Shown piece by piece: positions 10,234 to 20,455 of a stretch of DNA of 64,000 nucleotides. Below the pieces are notes generated by a model. It saw nothing but the letters and a program-made list of their open reading frames with translations, did no database searches and was not told where the DNA came from. The translations under genes were made by a program, and so were the position numbers. How positions within the stretch are numbered: the stretch's first letter is position 1; every line of letters begins with the position of its first letter. Source of the stretch: Halichondria panicea (taxonomy: Eukaryota; Porifera; Demospongiae; Suberitida; Halichondriidae); the NCBI RefSeq assembly GCF_963675165.1, contig NC_087383.1, forward strand, positions 868,001 through 932,000. The letters are read 5' to 3'.

Positions 10234-10830
10234 CCAAGGGCGTATACAGAGAAGAGGGCATGCAACTCACTATGTATCCTACGTACTCATCCGACTTCGT
10301 ACCAGAGACCGGATATGCTAAAAATAGAATCCAGTATACGGACGTGAACAAGTGGGCGGTGTTGTTTACGGAGTTATAATTATGGGCGTGTACATCAGAG
10401 CTGCCTAGCTAAGCTAGCTAACAGTGCAGTATTATTTTAGAGAAGTGTCATGACCAGTCCTAGTCCAGCCAGGTCCAAGACAACCCCTTCGAGCATGAAG
10501 TTGAGTGCTGGGCGCATTGTTAAGAAGTACCAGAGACTCAGGAAGACAGATTATTGTACCTAGGTTTCATCTTCTTGGAGTTGCAACTGTTGGATGGTTT
10601 GCCTTTGCCTTTGACACTGCTAGTACAAGCCATACTGCTGCTGAGAACTAGTTTTACTATGCTGCAATCTAGCTAGCTAGCTGGCACATGCACAGATATA
10701 AAAAATACTTTGATTTACCTTGTGCGGTCAAAGGTTACGCGTGGGCAGTTCTAAAAATAGCTCAACACGAAGTCGGATGATTCTGAGAATGGGGCGAGTT
10801 GCATGCCCTCTTCTCTGTATACCCCCTTGG
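10234..10830. mobile_element. CCAAGGGCGTATA inverted-repeat element, long form, nested
   Basis: About 597 bp with ends CCAAGGGCGTATACAGAGAA and the inverse near 10797-10830, flanked by CCAGA on both sides (10229-10233, 10831-10835). It sits inside the outer AGTCTGGGGG element, so it is the younger of the two. It contains a 37-codon basic frame (10450-10563) of unknown meaning. A 168-bp short form of the same family lies at 60539-60706. Confidence 0.75.
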
Positions 10831-10875
10831 CCAGACCTAATAGCTCGGGGGCAAAATCAAGAGAGCTAGGATTAG

Positions 10876-11181
10876 GTCTGGAGACTCTTGCAGCATTTCC
10901 GTGTGCTCTAGCGGAATGTGGCCAGAGCCAATGAAATGCATATTCTATGTCATGTGATTTTTTAACCCAATGAAATGCGAGTAAAAAAAAAAAAAAAAAA
11001 ATAATAATAAAAAAAAAAGTATTGCCTTTGTGGAATTTGGATTACAGCCAATGGAATTTAGATACAGCCAATGAAATGAGAGTATTGCTAATCTACTCCT
11101 TCTTTATAACCTCCAATATCACAGTATCCTCCCTATTGACATTCCAAGAGCACACGGAAGTGCTGCAAGAGTCTCCAGACC
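10876..11181. repeat. Inner inverted pair of the composite element
   Basis: GGTCTGGAGACTCTTGCAGC with following bases (10876-10910) is matched in reverse at 11147-11181. It gives a second, 35-bp palindromic layer inside the outer element. Between the arms are four loosely repeated CCAATGAAATG words. Confidence 0.7.
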
Positions 11182-11262
11182 TTCTTTCTCTCTTCCCCCT
11201 CCCCCCTCTGAGAAAAAGGTCTGGCCCCCAGACTAATAACTAATACTGTTTCAAGTTTTAGC

Positions 11263-12438
11263 ATGAGAAAGTATTTACAGACAAAGCTGGTGGTTATTGG
11301 CAGTGTACTGTCCACTGTACTCTGGACTTTGTTTCTGTTTCACTTGTATAGCGACAACACGGCGTTCCTCCCTAGGCCTATATCTGCAAATCCAGTTACC
11401 GAGGAGGAAAAGTTGCCAGACTGTATGCAGCTGAGGGAGGAAGATCCCTACCCGACTAGTGGAGAACCTCTCAGTGGAAAGAATTTGTGTGAAGCATTCA
11501 CAGGAACAAACCGTACAGTTATTACCGAGGAGGAAAAGTTGCTAGACTGTATGCAGCTGAGGGAGGAAGATCCCTACCCGACTAGTGGAGAACCTCTCAG
11601 TGGAAAGAATTTTTGTGAAGCATTCACAGGAACAAACCGTACAGACTGTGTTTATCTTCATCCAGAGATATTTCACTATGTCCTATTTACAAACAATCCG
11701 AAAGACAGCGTATTGGGTTTTCGAGAGTTTTTGTCAATATATTCAGTGGATAAGTTTTATAAGCCAGAGAAGATTGTCATACATTGTAGCCAATCGATCA
11801 CCGGCAAGTATTGGGAGATGGTGCAGAATTTGACCACTCCTATTGAGATGAGACTGACGGATCGAATAACTACGATTGGCAAGGATAAAAAGAAACCATC
11901 ATATGTTTCCCATGAAGCAGACTATCTAAAAATCAAATCTGGCTTCAGAGACGGGGGCATTTATTCTGATTTTGATGTTGTCATCCTCAATGGTTCAAAA
12001 TTGCGTGAAATGCAACGACAATCAGAGATAGTGATTGGCAGAGACAACCAAGAGTGTACCAGAACTTGTGCTGGATTTTTCTCAAGTGTTCCCGGCTCAC
12101 CATTTATGGGGAAATGGTTGGACAGTTACGAGAATAACTACAGGTCTGGATGGATAGACAATGCAGGACATGTGCCAGCTCGAATACTACACCATTGCCC
12201 AGAATGTCATCGTGACATAACTGTTGATTATCACATGAGTAATTGGAATGACGCTGTGGCTAAAAACTGGTTGAAGGAAGGAGGGCTTGAGTGGAGGCAA
12301 AAAGCAGTGGCTCACTATATGAACGCGGGGTTTATGAAACCATTAAAACCACCAAATGAATTACTTAGTATGTCGACTCCATTCTCAGAGATGGTAAAGT
12401 TTGTACTAGGGGACACAATCAACGATTTTATCTTCTAA
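11263..12438 (+). CDS. DXD glycosyltransferase (GT32-like), array copy 3, intact, with internal duplication
   Basis: A 391-residue type II membrane protein of the same family as copy 1. The start is ATGAGAAAGT, as in copies 4 and 5. The anchor is residues about 10-26, shorter than in the other copies because the bases encoding LVQK are missing. A 126-bp unit is tandemly repeated in frame (11398-11523 and 11524-11649), so residues 46-87 recur as 88-129 and the stem and early catalytic region appear twice, including the NRT glycosylation site and its cysteines. The DXD region, GGIY and C-terminus are unbroken. Its upstream region is a composite mobile element rather than the array's usual promoter. 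Whether the duplicated stem folds or is tolerated is unknown. Confidence 0.85.
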   Translation: MRKYLQTKLVVIGSVLSTVLWTLFLFHLYSDNTAFLPRPISANPVTEEEKLPDCMQLREEDPYPTSGEPLSGKNLCEAFTGTNRTVITEEEKLLDCMQLREEDPYPTSGEPLSGKNFCEAFTGTNRTDCVYLHPEIFHYVLFTNNPKDSVLGFREFLSIYSVDKFYKPEKIVIHCSQSITGKYWEMVQNLTTPIEMRLTDRITTIGKDKKKPSYVSHEADYLKIKSGFRDGGIYSDFDVVILNGSKLREMQRQSEIVIGRDNQECTRTCAGFFSSVPGSPFMGKWLDSYENNYRSGWIDNAGHVPARILHHCPECHRDITVDYHMSNWNDAVAKNWLKEGGLEWRQKAVAHYMNAGFMKPLKPPNELLSMSTPFSEMVKFVLGDTINDFIF

Positions 12439-12794
12439 CTTATAACAGGTATATTATACTCTAGCCAGCAATTGAACTGTGTGCATTCAACATAAAAATT
12501 TTTTTACGAGAATACTTTTAGTATACTAGTCTCGCACCAGCCCCAGTTTTTCGACTTAACGTTCCAATAGAACACATTCGGGGCTGGTATGACTAAATAA
12601 TACCTGGCAACTGAATAGATTGATTTTTGTCAATCACGTATAGTCAATTATGTCATCTTTTTGTAAAATTGCTGTTTTATAGACAATGATTTATAAAAAG
12701 AGTTATTTAAGCCAGATGTTTAAGCCAACCAAATTTTACGGTCTATCTCTGCTGGTCTATTTTTCTACCTGGATCAGTTGCCTGTGAGGGTGTA

Positions 12795-13000
12795 GATGGG
12801 CGTGGCCCGCCTCCAAAAGGGGAGACGGGTTGCAGCCCTATCTAGCATCATGATAGTGTACACTATCTATGCTAGCATCTAGCATTCGGTCTGCGTACTA
12901 ACTATGAATATCATTAATATTAGCCGCGCCTTTAACCACAAAGCTCAGCTTGCTGCAGAGAGGGGAGGGGCTGGGGAGCCAACAAAAATGCATTTATGAT
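12795..13000. mobile_element. GATGGGCGTGG element, truncated copy
   Basis: Begins TA-GATGGGCGTGGCCCGCC like the element at 8734 and shares interior words in inverse order (ATGAATATCATTAATATTAG). It loses its right terminus near 13000, where the sequence turns into the tail of a glycosyltransferase gene. Confidence 0.65.
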
Positions 13001-13013
13001 TTAAAAAATTTTA

Positions 13014-14092
13014 AGGTTGTACTAGGGGACCAATCTATGGGAGGTGATCACGCCCAAAATTAGCAGTAAAAAAATGATGCTGTTTTAAAATGATGCCGTT
13101 TTTTTACAGAGGGTTTTAAAAAAATGATGCTGTTTTAAAATGATGCCATTTTTTTACAGAGGGTTTTAAAAAAATGATGCTGTTTTAAAATGATGCCGTT
13201 TTTTTTTACAGAGGGTTTTAAAAAAATGATGCTGTTTTAAATGATGCTGTTTTTTTACAGAGGATTTTAAAAAAATGGTGCTGTTTTTTTTTTACCAAGG
13301 TGCTGTTTAGGTGGATTTTTTCAGAGGTGCAATTTTTGGAGAGGTGCGTTTTTATGAGGTGCCATTTTGTCCAACTCCTCCCAATCATTTTCATCTAGAT
13401 GGTCACATGATTTGGTCACATGACACATGATTTTGCTCTCTCTTTCGACAAAGTTGAGTGTGAGTTCATGGTCAAGACAAGAACTGAACATAGTGATTTC
13501 TGAAATGCAAGTTCTGCTTGTGGTTTCCATCAATGTGTTTACCTATACTGCTCTGTGTGACAAATTCCCTACACACCAACTCTAAAGTCAGAAGGCATGA
13601 CTCTAGCACACCTGCCATCTTGCAGAACTTGCATTTCAGAAATCACTCTGTTCAGTGCTTGTCTTGACCATGAACTCATACTCGGTACTCAACTTTGTCG
13701 AAAGAGAGAGCAAAATCATGTGTCATGTGACCAAATCATGTGACCATCTAGAGGAAAATGATTGGGAGGAGTTGGACAAAATGGCACCTCATAAAAACGC
13801 ACCTCTCCAAAAATTGCACCTCTCTGAAAAAATCTTAAAACCCTCTGTAAAAAAACAGCATCATTTTAAAACAGCATCATTTTTTTAAAACCCTCTGTAA
13901 AAAAACGGCATCATTTTAAAACAGCATCATTTTTTTAAAACCCTCTGTAAAAAAAACGGCATCATTTTAAAACAGCATCATTTTTTTAAAACCCTCTGTA
14001 AAAAAAACAGCATCATTTTAAAACAGCATCATTTTTGTACTGCTAATTTTGGCGGTGATCACCTCCCATACCAATCAACGATTTTATCATAA
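13014..14092 (+). pseudogene. Glycosyltransferase remnant (last codons) split by a palindromic element
   Basis: GTTGTACTAGGGGAC (13015-13029) and CAATCAACGATTTTATC (14072-14088) are the two halves of the last dozen codons of an array gene. Between them lies a 1,035-bp palindrome. The rest of this gene copy is gone to the left, where a truncated GATGGGCG element abuts. The usual 3' flank follows from 14093, so this was once a full array unit. Confidence 0.8.
13036..14070. mobile_element. 1-kb foldback element with 6-bp target duplication
   Basis: Near-perfect inverted arms (about 13036-13533 and 13622-14070) around an unpaired centre of about 90 bases. The outer part of each arm is a tandem array of about 50-60 bp units rich in AAAAATGATGCTGTTTT and ACAGAGGG, and the inner part is unique. 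CCAATC flanks both ends (13030-13035, 14071-14076) and is single in intact copies, which supports transposition. The architecture (long arms with internal short tandem repeats) resembles foldback elements. No transposase is visible. Short frames in the arms mirror each other and are not genes. Confidence 0.85.
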
Positions 14093-14094
14093 AC

Positions 14095-16245
14095 AGGTAT
14101 AATTATTATTTACTCTAGCCAGCAATTGAACTGTGTGCATTCAACTGTTCATAAATAAATATTTTTATGACAATACTAGTATACTAGACCGTATACATGT
14201 AGCGTGTAATTTTCGTGGGGCAAAATATTCGTGGTTTTCGTGGTTGGAGGTCTCACCACGAGATTTTACCCACGAATGAAGCGACCTTGCCTACAGTGCA
14301 AACTGCAACCACGAAAATATTACCCACGAAATGTCTCAATATTGCTAAACCACGAATATTTTGTCCCGCGAAAATTACCCGCTATACGGTAGCCTCGCAC
14401 CAGCCCCAGTTTTTTAACTTAATTAACGTTCCAATAGAAAACATTCGGGGCTGGTATGACTAATAATATCTGGCCAAACTGAATAGATTTGATTTTTGTA
14501 TGTTATAGTTGTGACACATGCACGAGTGCCACATGGGATATATGTTATAGATAGTACATGGGCATGAGGTATCTATGTGTTATAGTGTCCCATATCACGA
14601 GGGCTTGCCCGAGGGATGAGGGACACTATAACCATAGATACCGAATGCACATGTGCTAACTGATTTAGATCCCACTTTTCATTGGCTGCCTCAGGCAAGA
14701 AGTGTATCTATAAAAGCAGCAAGCCTTAGCAACAGCTTTATTTTTGAAAATGTCCTGTTCTGACAAGCTAGTCTAGATGATTTCTGCTAAAAAAAAAACC
14801 TTTGCATTGGCCTTGCTTCAACATTGGAATGGACAAACTAGTGACTCCACCTTGTGCAGGAAGCGCTCTGCAACAAATGAGCCCAGCCTCCTCTTTATCT
14901 GCACTCAAGCCCCACCCCAGCTCAAGCTTCTCAGTAAACTGTTCTGATATGTACGGCTAGCTAGCAAGGAACAGCTTGCAGCAATGCTACAGTGCACTAT
15001 CGTTCCCAAAAAGACACAGGAGTCTACTGCAATTTGAAACATGGCTGCAGGATAGAAACAGAAGTCAGGAGGACAAAGTTGACAAATGCTACAAGTTGAA
15101 GACATGCTTTCATGCTTGTGACAATGGACCCAGAACTGTTAAAATCATTGGCTCTTAGTGTTCCTCGACAAGAAAAGATACTGGTGAACCCTACCATCAA
15201 CCCAGCAAACGCTATAGAAACTGGTAGTGAAAAAACTGAACAGCCATAGCTAGCTAATTATCATGCAGCTACAGCTTTATTATCATTTCTGTACATTCAA
15301 AAATAGTACTTGTACTTTATATACCCTCAAGCTTATAATTCCCTGGGAAACTATGAGATTATGGCTCATAATTCCCTGCTAAACACACACAAGTGGGATC
15401 TAATGGCTCAGTAGTGACTTAGGCCCGAGGGCCGCAGGCCTCGAGGGCAAAGGCAGCCAATATATCCAATGTGCGCATGAGTGAGCTGTGTAACAACTGC
15501 ATTCCTTGTGCATTCCTTTCCGTGTACACATCACTTCTTTTATAGGGCAACTAGTTTAAACTACTTGTGGTGGCTGTGGAATGCACCCAGACGCATGAAA
15601 AACGTTTTTTGCCTACCACTGAATCTGTTGACAGTGTTATACTATAAAAGGGACCGTTTCAGCCATACTAAGGCTTGACCTGTGCCATGGCAGATATTGG
15701 CACAGTGTTTCCTTTGATCTGCCCACTCAAAATGCAACAACACGTATTATAGTCAATTAAGTCATCTTTTTCAGTGTAATACATACCAATCAGCAATGGC
15801 TAATGCCTCTCGCCATACAAGAATCATGTTATAGTTATTGACTGGTTGACTAGTAATTATGGCTTATAAACAACCAATGCCGAGGGCGCAGCCCGAGGCT
15901 GAGGTTGGTTATAAACCATAATTACTAGGCAACCAGTCAACACTGAACTGATTTATTTACTGCAAAAACAGCAAAACAGTCATTTGAACATCAGTGGAGA
16001 CAGTCAAACTTGCTCTCACAGCCTCAGAATTATGCATTTAGAACAGTTACAGGCATAGAACTAGCAGTACTACTGTAGAGCTACATGAGCTAGCTAGCTA
16101 GCTAGGTTCAGCTAGCTGGAAGCCATGCATAAACTTTTGACCAGACCCGCCCACCACTAAATGCAGCTGCGAGGTTTGTACATGTAGCTAGCTAATCAAT
16201 AAATAAATATAGATATATATATATACTATATAACTGTTTCAATAG
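14095..16245. repeat. Segmental duplicate block B, right copy
   Basis: Repeats 4590-6735 including its TACCGTATAGC element (14188-14391), the inserted H1 element (about 14506-15733, hairpin 14578-14642) and the H2 insertion (hairpin 15838-15940). Differences are few and scattered. It ends just upstream of copy 4. Confidence 0.85.
14188..14391. mobile_element. TACCGTATAGCGGG element, copy 2 (duplicated with block B)
   Basis: Same insertion as 4680-4888, carried along by segmental duplication. Its left terminus has since gained a few bases (ACCGTATACATGTAGCG). Confidence 0.75.
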
Positions 16246-16260
16246 TGCCAACATTTTAGC

Positions 16261-17322
16261 ATGAGAAAGTATTCACAGACACCGCTGGTGGCTATTGGCA
16301 GTGTACTGTCCACTGTACTCTGGACTTTGTTTCTGGTGCAGAAGTTTCACTTGTATAGCGACAACACGGCGTTCCTCCCTAGGCCTATATCTGCAAATCC
16401 AGTTACCGAGGATGAAAAGTTGCCAGACTGTATGCAGCTGAGGGAGGAAGATCCCTACCCGACTAGTGGAGAACCTCTCTGTGGAAAGAATTTGTGTGAA
16501 GCATTCACAGGAACAAACCGTACAGACTATGTTTATCTTCATCCAGAGATATTTCACTATGTCCTATTTACAAACAATCCGAAAGACAGCGTATTGGGTT
16601 TTCGAGAGTTTTTGTCAATATATTCAGTGGATAAGTTTTATAAGCCAGAGAAGATTGTCATACACTGTAGCCAATCGATCACCGGCAAGTATTGGGAGAT
16701 GGTGCAGAATTTGACTACTCCTATTGAGATGAGACTGACGGATCGAATAACTACGATTGGCAAGGATAAAAAGAAACCATCATATATTTCCCATGAAGCA
16801 GACTATATCTAAAAATCAAATCTGGCTTCAGAGACGGGGGCATTTATTCTGATTTTGATGTTGTCATCCTCAATGGTTCAAAATTGCGTGAAATGCAACG
16901 ACAATCAGAGATAGTGATTGGCAGAGACAACCAAGAGTGTACCAGAACTTGTGCTGGATTTTTCTCAAGTGTTCCCGGCTCACCATTTATGGGGAAATGG
17001 TTGGACAGTTACGAGAATAACTACAGGCCTGGATGGATAGACAATGCAGGACATGTGCCAAGTCGAATACTACACCATTGCCCAGAATGTCATCGTGACA
17101 TAACTGTTGATTATCACATGAGTAATTGGAATGACGCTGCGGCTAAAAACTGGTTGAAGGAAGGAGGGATTGAGTGGAGGCAAAAAGCAGTGGCTCACTA
17201 TATGAACACAGGGTTTATGAAACCATTAAAACCACCAAATGAATTACTTAGTATGTCGACTCCATTCTCAGAGATGGTAAAGTTTGTACCTAGGGGACAC
17301 AATCAACGATTTTATCTTCTAA
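16261..17322 (+). pseudogene. Glycosyltransferase array copy 4, disrupted
   Basis: The ATGAGAAAGT start, anchor and stem are intact. Two extra bases in the DYL codons (about 16806) shift the frame just before the DXD region, so a translation from the first ATG ends at 16812 after 183 residues without the catalytic aspartates. The downstream catalytic part reads on from 16884, but one extra C near 17289 alters the last residues. The 3' flank was displaced by a 1.4-kb insertion starting at 17337. Upstream is the H2-type insertion. Codons otherwise match copies 3 and 5 closely, which indicates recent loss. Confidence 0.85.
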
Positions 17323-17334
17323 CTTATAACAGGT

Positions 17335-17896
17335 ATCCGACTAGAAAAACATTTGCAATGTGAAAAATTGCTAGGATTGGCCAGGGGAACCACAAAAAAG
17401 CGTGGGAACAAGAAATCAGACGAGAGCATAACTCCAATCCGTTACAACGTCAATCACATGTATACTGGTAGTTTTCCCATGTTTTCCCAGCCAATATGCC
17501 ACGCAATTTTTACTGGTGGAGTGATGACCAATCCCTATATATATTTATTATACATCCATTTTAGAATGTGGGGCACATAATTATGATGATTTGTGATGAA
17601 TTGATGTTCCTAATACATGCAGTGTTGAGCACAGGTACGTACACACAGTCCATCCATGCGTAGTAACATGCACAGACCGTACTCTGGTGACTGCATGGAA
17701 TGATGTGGTGGATGGAAGCTGATAGGTGGATCTGGAACACAGTCTATTATTTAATATACTATGTATTGTACATGTTCATGACGTTGTAACGGATTGGAGT
17801 TATGCTCTCGTCTGATTTCTTGTTCCCACGCTTTTTTGTGGTTCCCCTGGCCAATCCTAGCAATTTTTCACATTGCAAATGTTTTTCTAGTCGGAT
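17335..17896. mobile_element. ATCCGACTAG inverted-repeat element
   Basis: About 560 bp with unusually long inverted ends of about 116 bp (17337-17452 against 17780-17894) that are nearly identical. Termini are ATCCGACTAG and CTAGTCGGAT. No transposase frame. Target duplication is at most AT. Confidence 0.8.
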
Positions 17897-18766
17897 TCCC
17901 TTTCTTTTTCAGTACAGTTTACGTATCATGACATGCATAAGTGGAACGTCAAGAGGCAGTACAAGAAGAGAAGACAGGACTAATCAGATATCTTCTCGAA
18001 TATCTCTGGACTAATAATTATAGTATGAGTAATAATTTATTGCTTTGATAATTAGACCCTATGTTGAATTTGCGAATCAGTATAAATTAAATGACAGCCA
18101 TTTTAAGAGGATGATATCTAGCCAGTGCATATAGCATGCCTGTCAGAGAAAGGGAGCTAGAGCTGAACAGTGTGAAGAAAAGGAACACCTCAGGCTCTGG
18201 AAAAGCACTGCTGCACTGATTTTAGGCGCACGGTTTATTAGCCACGCCTATCTATTATTATTGGCCACAACACAATTGCTGAGTCATTAAAGATGGCGGA
18301 ATTGTCTAGGTAAGAGAAATAGAGACTGAGAGGTCATCTGCCTTGTGGAAGCAATCGCAAATCTGAAGAAGCGCTTTGTAATCCAGGTTGTAGTCGTTTG
18401 GAAACCCCGTGTAGAATGTCCTGGAGATGGCTGTACTTGGAGTAAATGCTGGGCAAGAAACTTACTTACTTACTTACTTACTTACTCACTTACTTACTTA
18501 CTTAGTCAGTCAGACAAAGAGCGGTGAAACGTTGAAATAGTGCAATTTTTAAAATGAAAATATTCATTCATTAAAATGTTTATGGATTATGAAATGAGAG
18601 ATACAAAGAGAGAAAAGGCTAAATAAACTATCTGTTCAGCCAGTTTCTTGATGTGGCCTTTCCCTGCAGAGATAGAACAGTTTGAACATGAGTCAAAATA
18701 ATTGAAATATTGCTAAACACGGGCAAACCCACTGCCAATCCTATGTAAAACCTACTGGTTTTACTA
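17337..18766. mobile_element. 1.4-kb insertion in the 3' flank of copy 4
   Basis: Copy 3 reads ACAGGTATATTATACTC without a break. Here about 1,430 bp lies between ACAGGTAT and ATATTATACTC. The left part is an inverted-repeat element (17335-17896), and the rest includes an exon-like ATGGCGGAATTGTCTAG/GTAAGA at about 18293-18311 and a CTTA tract (18461-18504). It may be several insertions or captured host sequence. Confidence 0.6.
18461..18504. repeat. CTTA tetranucleotide tract
   Basis: About eleven CTTA units with one CTCA, following GGGCAAGAA. Tracts like this form the 3' tail of some non-LTR retrotransposons, but no reverse transcriptase is nearby, so a LINE origin is only a guess. Confidence 0.6.
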
Positions 18767-18965
18767 ATATTATACTCTAGCCAGCAATTGAACTGTGTGC
18801 ATTCAACATAAAAAATTTTTTACGACAATACTTTTAGTATACTAGTCTCGCACCAGCCCCAGTTTTCAACTTAACGTTGGTTGGTAACGAGGTTGCTTAT
18901 AAACCATAATTACTAGCTAGGCAACCAGTCAAACTGCTGCAAAAACAGCAAAACAGTCATTTCAA

Positions 18966-19000
18966 CATCAGTGGAGACAGCCCCTCGCGTGCGTAGCGCG
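18966..19000. repeat. Perfect GC-rich hairpin
   Basis: GACAGCCCCTCGCG pairs exactly with CGCGAGGGGCTGTC around the loop TGCGTAG. It lies in the decayed H2 region upstream of copy 5. The word GCTGTCGCCGCCAGTCTA recurs three times downstream (about 18996-19250). Confidence 0.75.
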
Positions 19001-19065
19001 AGGGGCTGTCGCCGCCAGTCTAGGCTACGCGCTCGGGCGGCTGTCGCCGCCAGTCTACTAGAAGC

Positions 19066-19400
19066 CATGCATAAACTTTGACCAGACCCGCCTACCACTA
19101 AATCATAAATGCAGCTGCGGAACGTAGATGGCTAATCAGTAAATAAATAATATAGATATTTATACTATACTATATAACTAGCTGTTTCAATAGTGCGAAC
19201 ATTTTAGCATGAGAAATTATTCACAAACACAGCTGTCGCCGCCAGTCTATTGGAAGCCATGCATAAACTTTGACCAGACCCGCCCACCACTAAATGCAGC
19301 TGTGGAACGTAGATGGCTAATCAGTAAATAAATATAGATATTTATACTATACTATATAACTAGCTGTTTCAATAGTGCGAACATTTTAGCATGAGAAATT
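19066..19400 (+). repeat. Tandem duplication of the copy 5 promoter, with an aborted start
   Basis: About 180 bp (GAAGCCATGCATAAACTTTG through ATGAGAAATTATTCACA) occurs twice. The first repeat contains a start codon at 19209 followed by about 27 bases of coding sequence, then breaks into GTCGCCGCCAGTC. The second repeat leads into intact copy 5. The start region of this gene is therefore present in two tandem promoter copies. Confidence 0.8.
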
Positions 19401-20455
19401 ATTCACAGACACAGCTGGTGGCTATTGGCAGTGTACTGTCCACTGTATTCTGGACTTTGTTTCTGGTGCAGAAGTTTCACTTGTATAGCGACAACACGGC
19501 GTTCCTCCCTAGCCCTAGGCCTATATCTGCAAATCCAGTTACCGAGGATGAAAAGTTGCCAGACTGTATGCAGCTGAGGGAGGAAGATCCCTACCCGACT
19601 AGTGGAGAACCTCTCAGTGGAAAGAATTTTTGTGAAGCATTCACAGGAACAAACCGTACAGACTGTGTTTATCTTCATCCAGAGATATTTCACTATGTCC
19701 TATTTACAAACAATCCGAAAGACAGCGTATTGGGTTTTCGAGAGTTTTTGTCAATATATTCAGTGGATAAGTTTTATAAGCCAGAGAAGATTGTCATACA
19801 TTGTAGCCAATCGATCACCGGCAAGTATTGGGAGATGGTGCAGAATTTGACCACTCCTATTGAGATGAGACTGACGGATCGAATAACTACGATTGGCAAG
19901 GATAAAAAGAAACCATCATATGTTTCCCATGAAGCAGACTATCTAAAAATCAAATCTGGCTTCAGAGACGGGGGCATTTATTCTGATTTTGATGTTGTCA
20001 TCCTCAATGGTTCAAAATTGCGTGAAATGCAACGACAATCAGAGATAGTGATTGGCAGAGACAACCAAGAGTGTACCAGAACTTGTGCTGGATTTTTCTC
20101 AAGTGTTCCCGGCTCACCATTTATGGGGAAATGGTTGGACAGTTACAAGAATAACTACAGGCCTGGATGGATATACAATGCAGGACATGTGCCAAGTCAA
20201 ATACTACACCATTGCCCAGAATGTCATCGTGACATAACTGTTGATTATCACATGAGTAATTGGAATGACGCTGCGGCTAAAAACTGGTTGAAGGAAGGAG
20301 GGCTTGAGTGGAGGCAAAAAGCAGTGGCTCACTATATGAACACAGGGTTTATGAAACCATTAAAACCACCAAATGAATTACTTAGTATGTCGACTCCATT
20401 CTCAGAGATGGTAAAGTTTGTTCTAGGGGACGCAATCAACAATTTTATCTTCTAA
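19391..20455 (+). CDS. DXD glycosyltransferase (GT32-like), array copy 5, intact
   Basis: 354 residues, single exon, same type II layout as copy 1: membrane anchor at about 10-29, a stem with a two-residue SP insertion before RPISANP, then SHEADYLKIKSGFRDGG and SDFD. It belongs with copies 3 and 4 by its KDKKKPSY motif. The C-terminus AINNFIF differs by one residue from the others (NDFIF). Upstream are two tandem promoter repeats. Downstream come the usual 3' hairpin and then a hairpin-bearing insertion (20637-21260). Likely Golgi sugar transfer. Substrate unknown. Confidence 0.85.
   Translation: MRNYSQTQLVAIGSVLSTVFWTLFLVQKFHLYSDNTAFLPSPRPISANPVTEDEKLPDCMQLREEDPYPTSGEPLSGKNFCEAFTGTNRTDCVYLHPEIFHYVLFTNNPKDSVLGFREFLSIYSVDKFYKPEKIVIHCSQSITGKYWEMVQNLTTPIEMRLTDRITTIGKDKKKPSYVSHEADYLKIKSGFRDGGIYSDFDVVILNGSKLREMQRQSEIVIGRDNQECTRTCAGFFSSVPGSPFMGKWLDSYKNNYRPGWIYNAGHVPSQILHHCPECHRDITVDYHMSNWNDAAAKNWLKEGGLEWRQKAVAHYMNTGFMKPLKPPNELLSMSTPFSEMVKFVLGDAINNFIF

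Larger units (their letters stand above)
10219..11234. mobile_element. Composite inverted-repeat element upstream of copy 3 (outer)
   Basis: Outer ends AGTCTGGGGGCCAGACC (10219-10235) and its exact inverse (11218-11234). Inside it are a second element (10234-10830) and an inner inverted pair (10876-11181), plus an A-rich tract (about 10983-11018). ACTAATAACTAATA-like sequence flanks both sides. The composite ends 28 bp before the ATG of copy 3 and replaces the upstream region seen in the other copies. Confidence 0.7.

Noticed and set aside
13321-13888. Mirrored protein frames (NFVERESKIMCH-type) in the palindrome arms
   Set aside because: Both arms encode the same short stretch only because they are inverted copies. 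No domain and no start context.
18293-18311. First exon ATGGCGGAATTGTCTAG with donor GTAAGA
   Set aside because: It looks like a true start exon, but no following exon can be linked inside the insertion. Mentioned only as possible captured sequence.
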